A model generated the notes under the pieces. That model saw only the letters and a program-made list of their open reading frames with translations, was not told where the DNA came from and made no database searches. Positions 1 through 7,879 of a DNA stretch of 64,000 bases are shown piece by piece; within the stretch, counting starts at the first letter, position 1, and the number at the start of each line of letters is the position of its first letter. The stretch is from Phyllobacterium zundukense (GTDB lineage: Bacteria; Pseudomonadota; Alphaproteobacteria; Rhizobiales; Rhizobiaceae): positions 1,772,501-1,836,500 of the forward strand of contig NZ_CP017940.1 in assembly GCF_002764115.1 (NCBI RefSeq). Direction: 5' to 3'. The position numbers and the translations under genes were made by a program.

Positions 1-94
1 TATCGTTTCATTGGCCGTTGCAGGCGAAAACAGTTTTTGCGGTCGGGGAGGTCGGTTTTCCCAACTCCTCGCATTCAACGATGGAAGGTTTGAA

Positions 95-1135
95 ATGACA
101 AAATACAAACTCGAGTACATTTGGCTCGATGGGTACACACCGGTACCAAATCTTCGCGGGAAAACCCAAATCAAGGAATTCGATAGTTTTCCGGCGCTTG
201 AGCAACTTCCGCTGTGGGGATTTGATGGAAGCTCAACGATGCAGGCCGAGGGCAGAAGCTCTGACTGCGTCCTGAAGCCCGTCGCGGTTTATCCGGACAG
301 CGAACGCAAGAATGGCGTTCTTGTCATGTGCGAAGTCATGATGCCGGACGGCAAGACCCCGCATCCATCGAACAATCGTGCAACTATCCTCGACGACGAG
401 GGTGCCTGGTTCGGCTTCGAACAGGAATATTTCTTCTACAAGAATGGTCGCCCGCTGGGCTTTCCCGATACCGGCTATCCTGCTCCGCAAGGCCCCTACT
501 ATACGGGCGTTGGCTATAGCAACGTGGGTGATGTTGCTCGCAAGATCGTCGAGGAACATCTCGACATCTGCCTCGCCGCCGGGATCAATCACGAGGGCAT
601 CAATGCCGAAGTGGCGAAGGGCCAATGGGAATTCCAGATTTTCGGCAAGGGCTCCCGGAAGGCTGCCGATGAAATGTGGATCGCTCGCTATCTCATGCAG
701 CGCCTGACGGAAAAATACGGCATCGATGTTGAATATCACTGCAAGCCACTCGGAGATACCGACTGGAATGGCTCCGGCATGCACGCCAATTTCTCCACCA
801 CCTACATGCGTGAAACCGGCGGCAAGGAATATTTTGAAGCGCTTATGGGTGCTTTCGAAGAGGCGACGGCAGATCACATCGCAGTCTATGGACCGGACAA
901 TCACCTGCGTTTGACCGGCAAACACGAAACGCAATCAATTCACACCTTCAGCTATGGTGTTGCTGACCGTGGTGCATCGATCCGTGTCCCGCACAGCTTC
1001 GTGAACAACGGTTATCGTGGCTATCTCGAAGACCGCCGCCCGAATTCGCAGGGCGACCCCTACCAGATCGCTTCCCAGATCCTTAAAACGATCGCAACCG
1101 TCCCGACGGAGAGCGAAGTTTCGGTCGCCGCTTAA
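95..1135 (+). CDS. glnII: Glutamine synthetase type II
   Basis: Makes glutamine from glutamate, ammonia and ATP in the cytoplasm. The 346-residue protein is the short eukaryotic-like GSII form found in rhizobia beside the longer GlnA. Visible blocks are WGFDGSST near the N terminus, the FGFEQEYFF catalytic stretch (about residue 108), NHEGINAEV, GSGMH and the late ATP/glutamate region GKHETQSIH with ADRGASIRVP. The frame is open upstream to a TTG at 11, but the ATG at 95 starts the conserved N terminus and has a GGAAGG ribosome binding site at 83-88. Rhizobial glnII is usually controlled by NtrC and sigma-54; only 94 upstream bases are visible and no clear sigma-54 site lies in them. Confidence 0.95.
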   Translation: MTKYKLEYIWLDGYTPVPNLRGKTQIKEFDSFPALEQLPLWGFDGSSTMQAEGRSSDCVLKPVAVYPDSERKNGVLVMCEVMMPDGKTPHPSNNRATILDDEGAWFGFEQEYFFYKNGRPLGFPDTGYPAPQGPYYTGVGYSNVGDVARKIVEEHLDICLAAGINHEGINAEVAKGQWEFQIFGKGSRKAADEMWIARYLMQRLTEKYGIDVEYHCKPLGDTDWNGSGMHANFSTTYMRETGGKEYFEALMGAFEEATADHIAVYGPDNHLRLTGKHETQSIHTFSYGVADRGASIRVPHSFVNNGYRGYLEDRRPNSQGDPYQIASQILKTIATVPTESEVSVAA

Positions 1136-1142
1136 TGTTGGC

Positions 1143-1177
1143 GGTCATGGCGAAGACTTGTTGTCCTCGCCATGACC
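1143..1177. terminator. Stem-loop after glnII, possible terminator
   Basis: An 11-base perfect inverted repeat, GGTCATGGCGA (1143-1153) and its complement (1167-1177), with a 13-base loop follows the glnII stop by 8 bases. There is no strong T-run, so termination is inferred from position. Confidence 0.5.
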
Positions 1178-1323
1178 ACCGCCTTAGTCTTGATAAGCTA
1201 GGCTGCTTCGTGAAGCGCGAAGTCTAAAATGAGCCTACAACCGCTCCCCTGTGGTCAAGGTTGAGTGACGCGCTGATAGCGCCCGCAGCGGCCTTCTTGC
1301 GGCGCTCGCAATACCTTCCGAGC

Positions 1324-2331
1324 TCACTGCGGTTTGTGCCGAATGGACGTTCTCCAGATCAGTGGCGCATGGAGATTGACGGATTGTACCCCGTCATTGG
1401 CCGGATCGCCTTGCAACAATGCGACGCTGTGCGCGGCAATTTCGTTGACCGGCTGGGCAAATGTGGTCAGGGCATAGGACGTCCACGCGGCTTGCTCGAT
1501 ATCGTCAAAGCCGACGACGCAGAGGTCTTCGGGAATGCGCAACCCGAAATCATGGCGCGCGCCGTCCATCAAGCCAAATGCCATCAGATCGTTGACGCAG
1601 AACACTGCGTCGGGCGGGTTTAGCCCTGCAAACAGTGTCTGGGCAATCTTGCGGCCGCTGTCATAGACAGTGTTGCCGTAACGTTGGACAGTCACCTCAA
1701 GACCGAACTCTTCGGCTGCGGCAATGAAGCCGCGCTCACGTGCCATAAGGCTTGGTGTTCCAACTTCGGAGTTGGCGAAGGCGAGGCGACGACAGCCGGC
1801 GCGCAAGAATGCACTCACCGCCACTCTCGCGGCATGGCCGTCATCAAGGTTTATGCGGAAGGGGCCATCGATATCATCATCGCGGTTGATCAGCACAATG
1901 CGCTGTCCGCTATCAAGACAAAGCCTGGTGATCGCTTTGTCCGGTAGACCAGATAGCAGAATTGACGCGTCCGCACGATAGTTCAGGGTTTGACGCAGCG
2001 CTGCGTCCGCGCTGCCATCCGAACGATCGGTGTTGATCAGCATCGAAATCTTGCCGGCCCTCTGCAATTCATGGGTGAGGGCGCGTACTAACCGGGCGCG
2101 GTAGGGCGTATCCATCTCCGATACGACGAGACAGACAATGCCGCTTTCGCTGCGCATCAGGCCGCGCGCCAATTGATTGACATGATAGCCAAGCGCTTGC
2201 GCAGCCGCCATGACGCGCTGACGCGTTTCGTCCGATACGCTGGCACCGGGCGTAAACGTGCGCGAAACTGCCGACCGGGAAACGCCCGCCCGCTTTGCCA
2301 CATCATCGGCGCTGACGAATGATTTGTTCAA
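1324..2331 (-). CDS. LacI/GalR-family transcriptional regulator
   Basis: Likely repressor of the divergent ABC importer operon that starts at 2532. The N terminus carries the LacI helix-turn-helix (VSADDVAKRAGVSRSAVSRTF) followed by the hinge helix (NQLARGLM), then a periplasmic-binding-protein-like effector domain ending in VVGFDDIEQAAW and a short tail. I chose the TTG at 2331, just before the conserved HTH; the frame is open to another TTG at 2397, so the start is uncertain. Such regulators usually bind a sugar-type effector, which fits a carbohydrate-related transporter better than an iron one. Two related palindromic sites lie between this gene and the importer. Confidence 0.85.
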   Translation of the reverse strand: MNKSFVSADDVAKRAGVSRSAVSRTFTPGASVSDETRQRVMAAAQALGYHVNQLARGLMRSESGIVCLVVSEMDTPYRARLVRALTHELQRAGKISMLINTDRSDGSADAALRQTLNYRADASILLSGLPDKAITRLCLDSGQRIVLINRDDDIDGPFRINLDDGHAARVAVSAFLRAGCRRLAFANSEVGTPSLMARERGFIAAAEEFGLEVTVQRYGNTVYDSGRKIAQTLFAGLNPPDAVFCVNDLMAFGLMDGARHDFGLRIPEDLCVVGFDDIEQAAWTSYALTTFAQPVNEIAAHSVALLQGDPANDGVQSVNLHAPLIWRTSIRHKPQ

Positions 2332-2371
2332 TTGCCTGATCCCACCTATTAGCTCTCTCTCTCCTATTATC

Positions 2372-2386
2372 TTGCACGCGATTGCG
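2372..2386. promoter_or_regulatory. Probable second LacI operator
   Basis: TTGCACGCGATTGCG matches the stronger site at 2472-2486 in 12 of 15 positions. It lies just upstream of (or at) the regulator gene start, where it could provide autoregulation or looping. Confidence 0.4.
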
Positions 2387-2442
2387 TAGCCTTGCAATCC
2401 GCACTCAACGTTAAATATTCACGACTAAAGCAGTCAGCCGGC

Positions 2443-2488
2443 TTGACAGTATGTCTCGCCATGTGAAATCTTTGCACACGCTTGCAAA
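2443..2488 (+). promoter_or_regulatory. Importer operon promoter with LacI-type operator
   Basis: TTGACA at 2443-2448 is a consensus -35 box; a weak -10 (AAATCT) falls 17 bases later at 2466-2471. The palindrome TTTGCACACGCTTGCAAA (2471-2488), with 6-base arms and a 6-base spacer, overlaps the expected transcription start, the usual place for a repressor operator. The binding protein is inferred from the adjacent regulator gene. Confidence 0.55.
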
Positions 2489-2531
2489 AGGCGTGCGGCA
2501 TGGAGGTGCCGCTTTTTCAGGGAGGAAAATC

Positions 2532-3560
2532 ATGCGTTCTGTATTCGCAATCGCTGCCGCTTTTGCCGTTGGTCTTCAGATGATGCCAACCGAAGTGCGC
2601 GCTGCGGAAAATCTCAATTTGATCTGCTCGGCCGACGTCGTCATCTGCGAGTTGATGAAGGGCATGTTCGAAAAGGAAACCGGCATTCAGGTCAATATGG
2701 TCCGCCTGTCGTCGGGCGAAACCTATGCCAAGATCCGTGCCGAGGCGCGCAACCCGAAAACCGATATCTGGTGGGCGGGTACGGGTGATCCGCATCTGCA
2801 GGCTGCATCAGAAGGGCTGACACAGGAATACAAGTCGCCCATGCTCGACCAGTTGCAGGATTGGGCGAAGAAGCAGGCCGAGAGTGCTGGATACAAGACA
2901 GTTGGCGTTTATGCTGGAGCGCTTGGCTGGGGCTACAATACAGAGATCGTCAAGACGAAGGGTCTGAAGGAAGCAAAATGCTGGGCGGATCTGGTCGATC
3001 CCTCCTTCAAGGGCGAAATCCAGATCGCTAACCCGAATTCATCCGGCACGGCCTACACCGCGCTGGCCTCCTTGGTGCAGATCATGGGCGAAGACAAGGC
3101 TTTTGACTACCTGAAACAGCTCAATGCCAATGTCTCGCAATATACCAAGTCCGGGTCGGCACCGGTGAAGGCTGCCGCACGCGGTGAAACGGCGCTGGGT
3201 ATCGTCTTCATGCATGACGCTGTCGCGCAGATTGCCGAAGGCTTCCCTGTGAAGGCCGTCGCGCCTTGCGAAGGCACGGGATATGAAATCGGTTCCATGT
3301 CGATCATCAAGGGCGCTCGCAATCTCGATGCCGCCAAGAAATGGTATGACTGGGCGCTGACCGCCGAAGTGCAGTCGCACATGAAGGAAGCTAAATCCTT
3401 TCAGCTGCCATCCAACAAGTCTGCGACGGTTCCGCCTGAAGCACCGAAGTTCGAGGATATCAAGCTCATCGACTACGACTTCAAGACCTATGGCGACCCG
3501 GCCAAGCGCAAGGAGTTGCTTGACCGCTGGGACAAGGAAATTGGCGCAAGCGCCAACTGA
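2532..3560 (+). CDS. ABC importer substrate-binding protein, AfuA/FbpA family
   Basis: Periplasmic ligand-binding protein of the importer encoded downstream; 342 residues with a signal peptide ending near VRAAEN. The start is the ATG at 2532 with an AGGGAGGA ribosome binding site; the longer frame from 2451 would spoil the signal peptide. The family is often annotated as iron(III)-binding, yet the tandem tyrosines typical of FbpA iron ligands are absent. Instead His228, Asp229 and Glu252 are spaced as I recall for the sugar-phosphate ligands His205/Asp206/Glu229 of Actinobacillus AfuA. With a LacI regulator and a phosphatase in the same cluster, a phosphorylated sugar or polyol is the better guess for ligand. 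Confidence 0.85.
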   Translation: MRSVFAIAAAFAVGLQMMPTEVRAAENLNLICSADVVICELMKGMFEKETGIQVNMVRLSSGETYAKIRAEARNPKTDIWWAGTGDPHLQAASEGLTQEYKSPMLDQLQDWAKKQAESAGYKTVGVYAGALGWGYNTEIVKTKGLKEAKCWADLVDPSFKGEIQIANPNSSGTAYTALASLVQIMGEDKAFDYLKQLNANVSQYTKSGSAPVKAAARGETALGIVFMHDAVAQIAEGFPVKAVAPCEGTGYEIGSMSIIKGARNLDAAKKWYDWALTAEVQSHMKEAKSFQLPSNKSATVPPEAPKFEDIKLIDYDFKTYGDPAKRKELLDRWDKEIGASAN

Positions 3561-3580
3561 TCCCTCCCGCTTCTGGCGCT

Positions 3581-3611
3581 CATATGTCCGGACCGACCGT
3601 CCGGACATATG
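3581..3611. repeat. Perfect 13-bp inverted repeat between binding protein and permease
   Basis: CATATGTCCGGAC (3581-3593), a 5-base loop and its exact complement (3599-3611). It follows the binding-protein stop by 20 bases. There is no T-run, and the operon continues, so it may protect the 3' end of the upstream message or cause partial termination, giving more binding protein than permease. Confidence 0.7.
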
Positions 3612-3659
3612 GTCAGTGCAGACAACTATCTTTCATGAATCAAGGCGGCGGGTGACGTG

Positions 3660-5888
3660 ATGGAACGTAGCGAACGGAGACTGAATATTGCCCTTGCCAT
3701 CGGGCTTGCCGGGTTCACCCTTGTGCCCTGGTACAGGATCGAAAGTGGTTTCTTCAGCCTCCGTTGGCTTGGCAATTTTCCAACAGGGTCAGCAGAAGCA
3801 CCTGGCCTGTTGCAAATCTTCGAATATGGCCGCTGGACCCTGGCAGTCATAGCGCTGCTCTTCGGTGCTGGCCTCTGCGCGCGAGCCTTCAAGGTCTCGC
3901 CGTTGCGCTCAAACATGCTGATCGCCGCGGGTGCGGCCGGTGTCGTCTTCCTCGTTCTGCAAGGTCTCGCTGTCGGCTTTAGCAGCTGGACGTGGGCGAT
4001 CAGTGAGACGCTGTTCGGCCCACTTGCCGATGGGCAACCATCGATGGGGGCGGGGGCAGGGCTGGTTGCGTTGTCCTTTGTCCTGATGTTTTCCTTCGGC
4101 CTTGCCGAGCGCGGTGTACTCAGGGGCGATGCCTTCGTGGTTGCCTCGATCGCGCTGCTTGTCTTCCTCGTCAGCATTTTTGTGTTCTACCCGGTCGGCA
4201 GTATGTTCGTCGGGGCCTTCCAGAGCTTCGACGGCTCGTTCGATCCCTCCGGATTCATCCGCAATATTCAGGATCCATCGATATGGAGCCTCGATTGCGC
4301 TATCGGTGGCAATCGATGCGGCATTGCCTGGCGGACCCTGCTTCTGGCGATTCTTGCCGCCTTCAGCTCGACCTTACTTGGTCTCTGTTTTGCACTGGTC
4401 GCCACCCGTACACGCTTTCCCTTCAAGAAGGGGCTACGGCTTCTGACGATCCTGCCGATCATCACGCCGCCTTTCGTCATCGGCCTCGCGCTCATCCTTC
4501 TCTTTGGCCGTGCCGGCGTTGTTACACAACAGCTTTCCAATCTCTTTGGCATTGAGCCCGGCCGCTGGCTCTATGGTCTCACAGGCATCTGGATTGCACA
4601 GGTTCTCTCGTTCACGCCCATCTCATTCCTGGTGCTGATCGGTGTCGTCGAGGGCGTCAGTCCATCGATGGAAGAAGCGTCGCAAACGCTCCGCGCCGAT
4701 CGCTGGCGCACGTTCTGGAAGATTTCGCTGCCTTTGATGAAACCCGGCCTGGCCAATGCCTTTTTGATCGGGTTCATAGAAAGCATGGCGGATTTCGGTA
4801 ACCCGCTGGTGCTCGGTGGCAGTCACGGCGTGCTTTCGACGGAAATCTTCTTCGCGGTTGTCGGCTCGCAAAATGATCCGTCGCGGGCCGCCGTATTGGC
4901 GATAATCCTGCTGTTCTTCACGCTTTCCGCATTCCTGGCGCAGCGTGTATGGCTCGCCGGAAAGAGCTTTGCGACCGTTACCGGCAAGGGCGATTCCGGT
5001 GCGCATATCGCCTTGCCCCGATCGCTTTCGATAGCGGTGCACGCCATCGTCATTCCATGGATCCTGTTCACGCTGGTCATATACGGCATGATCTTCGTCG
5101 GCGGCTTTGTCCGGACATGGGGCCTCGATAACACGCTCACCTTCGAACATTATCAGCGCGCATTCTCGTTCAGCTTCGAGGATGGCGTGGTTGCCTGGAC
5201 AGGCGTTGCGTGGAATTCCTTCTGGACAACCATCCAGATCGCGCTGATTGCGGCACCGCTCACAGCAGCAGTCGGACTACTCACAGCCTATCTGATCGTT
5301 CGTCAGCGCTTCGTCGGTCGCAATGTTTTCGAATTCGCGCTGATGATGAGCTTTGCCATACCAGGTACGGTCATTGGCATCAGCTACATCATGGCGTTCA
5401 ACCTGCCGCCGTTGGAAATGACCGGCACGGCATTGATCCTCATCGCCTGTTTCGTCTTCCGCAACATGCCGGTTGGCGTGCGCGGCGGCGTGGCGGCGAT
5501 GAGCCAGCTCGACAAGAGTCTGGACGAGGCGTCATTGACCTTGCGGGCGACCAGTTTCCGCACGATTCGCAAGGTCATCCTGCCCTTGCTTCGCCCGGCG
5601 ATCGTGGCTGCGCTCGTCTATTCCTTCGTTCGGGCCATTACTTCGATCAGCGCTGTCATATTCCTGGTCAGCGCCGAGTATAATATGGCGACTTCCTACA
5701 TTGTCGGCCTTGTCGAGAACGGCGAATACGGCGTTGCCGTGGCGTACTCGTCAATGCTGATTGTCGTCATGATCGTCATCATCACCTGTTTCCAGCTACT
5801 GGTGGGCGAGAGGAAGTTGCGCCGCGAGAACCGCGTTGCGACCGCCTTCGTTCCGTCTGCCGCACCTCAAGAGAAGGCCGTATCATGA
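3660..5888 (+). CDS. ABC importer permease with two fused permease domains
   Basis: Inner-membrane channel of the importer, 742 residues. Two copies of the binding-protein-dependent permease domain are fused in one chain, as in FbpB/AfuB proteins. The two cytoplasmic EAA loops are visible as EEASQTLRADRWRTFWKISL and DEASLTLRATSFRTIRKVIL, each the contact site for the ATPase. Several hydrophobic segments precede the first domain. The ATG at 3660 directly follows an in-frame GTG at 3657; either may serve. The stop overlaps the ATPase start by four bases (ATGA), so the two are translationally coupled. Confidence 0.9.
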   Translation: MERSERRLNIALAIGLAGFTLVPWYRIESGFFSLRWLGNFPTGSAEAPGLLQIFEYGRWTLAVIALLFGAGLCARAFKVSPLRSNMLIAAGAAGVVFLVLQGLAVGFSSWTWAISETLFGPLADGQPSMGAGAGLVALSFVLMFSFGLAERGVLRGDAFVVASIALLVFLVSIFVFYPVGSMFVGAFQSFDGSFDPSGFIRNIQDPSIWSLDCAIGGNRCGIAWRTLLLAILAAFSSTLLGLCFALVATRTRFPFKKGLRLLTILPIITPPFVIGLALILLFGRAGVVTQQLSNLFGIEPGRWLYGLTGIWIAQVLSFTPISFLVLIGVVEGVSPSMEEASQTLRADRWRTFWKISLPLMKPGLANAFLIGFIESMADFGNPLVLGGSHGVLSTEIFFAVVGSQNDPSRAAVLAIILLFFTLSAFLAQRVWLAGKSFATVTGKGDSGAHIALPRSLSIAVHAIVIPWILFTLVIYGMIFVGGFVRTWGLDNTLTFEHYQRAFSFSFEDGVVAWTGVAWNSFWTTIQIALIAAPLTAAVGLLTAYLIVRQRFVGRNVFEFALMMSFAIPGTVIGISYIMAFNLPPLEMTGTALILIACFVFRNMPVGVRGGVAAMSQLDKSLDEASLTLRATSFRTIRKVILPLLRPAIVAALVYSFVRAITSISAVIFLVSAEYNMATSYIVGLVENGEYGVAVAYSSMLIVVMIVIITCFQLLVGERKLRRENRVATAFVPSAAPQEKAVS

Positions 5889-6946
5889 CAACCCATCGCG
5901 CAGGTTCTGTTGTTTTCGCCAATGTCAAAAAGCAGTTCGGAACCTTCACGGCCATTCACGACCTGACCCTGGATATCGAACCTGGGACGCTTGTGACCTT
6001 GCTCGGTCCATCAGGTTGCGGCAAGACGACGACACTGCGCATGCTGGCCGGTCTCGAGCATCCGAGTTCGGGACGCATTCTCATCGGCGGCAAGGACGTT
6101 ACCATGCTTCCCGCCAACGAACGCGACGTCTCGATGGTGTTTCAGTCCTACGCTTTGTTTCCGCATATGTCGGTGCTTGAGAACGTTGCCTACGGACTTG
6201 AATCGTCGAAGATGAGAAAGAACGAGGCGCGTGAGCGGGCAGAGGAGGGGCTGAAGCAGGTTGGTCTTGCCGGTTATGGCCAAAGGCTGCCCGCGGAGCT
6301 TTCCGGTGGCCAGCAGCAGCGTGTTGCCGTTGCTCGCGCGCTGGTGCTTGAGCCGCAGGTGCTCTTGCTGGATGAACCTCTCTCCAATCTTGACGCCCGC
6401 CTGCGCCGCCGCGTGCGCACGGAAATCCGTGAGCTGCAGCAGCGTCTCGGTTTCACGGCCGTTTATGTCACCCATGACCAGGAAGAGGCGCTTGCGGTTT
6501 CGGACAGGATCATCGTCATGCAGGATGGGGTTGTTGCCCAGCAGGGTTCACCGCGCGAGCTTTACGAAGCTCCCGCGTCATCCTTCATCGCCGACTTTAT
6601 CGGGGAGGCCAATGTGGTGCCCTGTGAAGTGCTGCGCAGTGATGGCGGGCAGGCAATCATCCGCGTTGGCAGGCTCGAACATTCGGTTCCCGGGCGAAGC
6701 GCGCGGCCGGGACCGGCCAAGCTCGCCGTCAGGCCCAATGCGATTACACTCGAGGCGGCTGAAGCCGGCGCTTTTCCCGGAAGCATCAGGCATGCCGCTT
6801 ATCTCGGCGATCACGTGGAATATGAAGTCGAAACGGAGGCGGGCACACTCTTTGTCGTTGATCCCGCTGTCGACAGGAATCTTGCGCCTGCCACGAATGT
6901 CAGCATCGGCTTTCATCATCGCGGCATCGCCATCATCAACAATTGA
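5885..6946 (+). CDS. ABC importer ATP-binding protein
   Basis: Cytoplasmic ATPase driving the importer, 353 residues. Walker A GPSGCGKTT (about residue 40), Q-loop in MVFQSYALFP, signature LSGGQQQRVAVARAL, Walker B VLLLDEPLSNLD and the H-loop YVTHDQEEAL are all intact. The C-terminal 120 residues form a TOBE-type domain, as in the PotA/FbpC/AfuC subfamily. It overlaps the permease gene by four bases and lies 28 bases before the phosphatase gene. Confidence 0.93.
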   Translation: MTTHRAGSVVFANVKKQFGTFTAIHDLTLDIEPGTLVTLLGPSGCGKTTTLRMLAGLEHPSSGRILIGGKDVTMLPANERDVSMVFQSYALFPHMSVLENVAYGLESSKMRKNEARERAEEGLKQVGLAGYGQRLPAELSGGQQQRVAVARALVLEPQVLLLDEPLSNLDARLRRRVRTEIRELQQRLGFTAVYVTHDQEEALAVSDRIIVMQDGVVAQQGSPRELYEAPASSFIADFIGEANVVPCEVLRSDGGQAIIRVGRLEHSVPGRSARPGPAKLAVRPNAITLEAAEAGAFPGSIRHAAYLGDHVEYEVETEAGTLFVVDPAVDRNLAPATNVSIGFHHRGIAIINN

Positions 6947-6974
6947 CGCCTGCATCCATACCGAAGGAACGAAC

Positions 6975-7772
6975 ATGACACCGCATGCCGCTGATCTTCA
7001 GGATCGCTTCGCCCTGGCTCAGAAAATGGCAACCGAGGCTGGGGCCGTGGCTCTTGCGCATTTTAATGCGCGCGAACGCTTGGTCATCGAGACCAAGGCC
7101 GACCCGCATGATGTCGTCTCAATCGCCGATCGCGAAGTGGAGGATCTCATCCGGACGCGCATCGCCGCTGCATTTCCGGGCGATGCCATTCTCGGCGAAG
7201 AGTATGGCGTAAGCTCAGGTACGTCGGAATACACCTGGGTCATCGATCCGATCGACGGCACCAGCCCCTTTGTCAACGGCATGCCGACGTGGTGCATTTC
7301 CATCGCTGCCTTGCGCGGCGAGGAAATAGCCATCGGCGTCATCTATGTGCCGTGCAACGATGAACTCTACGCCGCAGCCGATGGCATGGGTGCCGCGTTG
7401 AACGGCAAGACCCTGAAGCTTGATGGAAGCCGAACCATTCGCAACGCTGTGACCGGCATTGGCGCCAACAACCACGTGACGCCGGCCACGGTGGCATCGA
7501 TTGTCGAAAAACTGCTCGATGCCGGCGGCAATTTCATCCGCAATGGTTCTGGCGCTTTGATGCTGGCCTATGTCGCGGCCGGCCGGCTCGTCGGCTATTA
7601 CGAACCATACATGCATGCCTGGGATTGCATGGCGGGTTATTGCCTGGTCAAGGAAGCCGGCGGCTGGCATCATCCTTTTCCGGTCAAGGGCGATGGCCTG
7701 ACCAAAGGATCACCGGTGCTTGCCGCCGCTACTGGCGCCGTAAACGATCTGCGGGCGATCGCCGGGCTTTAA
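6975..7772 (+). CDS. Inositol-monophosphatase-family phosphatase
   Basis: Magnesium-dependent phosphatase of the IMPase/HisN/CysQ superfamily, 265 residues. Metal ligands are visible: GEEYG (Glu75/Glu76), the signature WVIDPIDGTSPF (Asp91, Asp94) and the second signature AWDCMAGY (Asp217) with EAGG after it. The ATG at 6975 has a GAAGGAAC ribosome binding site. Family members remove phosphate from inositol phosphate, histidinol phosphate, fructose bisphosphate or PAP. As last gene of the importer operon it probably dephosphorylates the imported compound or a product of it. A histidinol-phosphatase role cannot be excluded from sequence. Confidence 0.88.
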   Translation: MTPHAADLQDRFALAQKMATEAGAVALAHFNARERLVIETKADPHDVVSIADREVEDLIRTRIAAAFPGDAILGEEYGVSSGTSEYTWVIDPIDGTSPFVNGMPTWCISIAALRGEEIAIGVIYVPCNDELYAAADGMGAALNGKTLKLDGSRTIRNAVTGIGANNHVTPATVASIVEKLLDAGGNFIRNGSGALMLAYVAAGRLVGYYEPYMHAWDCMAGYCLVKEAGGWHHPFPVKGDGLTKGSPVLAAATGAVNDLRAIAGL

Positions 7773-7820
7773 ACGCAAAGGAGCGATACCGAACCGCTCG
7801 GGGGGGCAGGTGCATTGCAA

Positions 7821-7876
7821 GCGATAAGCCATTGTTATCTCTCGCAAGTCGCGCTTCATCCTTGAACCCACTATAA
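7821..7876. repeat. Solo IS30-family end abutting the intact element
   Basis: The stretch repeats, in the same orientation, the right end of the neighbouring IS30 element (8964-9017): 19 bases are identical (7821-7839 and 8964-8982), followed by a diverged but clear match through AGTCGCGCTTC and GAACCCAC. It is therefore the right end of a second, otherwise lost, related copy. It meets the left end of the intact copy with 8 bases (TATAATAT) between the two GAAC-type ends. Confidence 0.75.
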
Positions 7877-7879
7877 TAT

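Noticed and set aside
1..94. Sigma-54 promoter for glnII
   Set aside because: No GG-N10-GC pair with the consensus could be found in the 94 visible bases; the promoter may lie outside the window.
233..934. Long minus-strand open frame inside glnII
   Set aside because: It is the antisense shadow of a well-conserved gene and has no homologous pattern or ribosome binding site.
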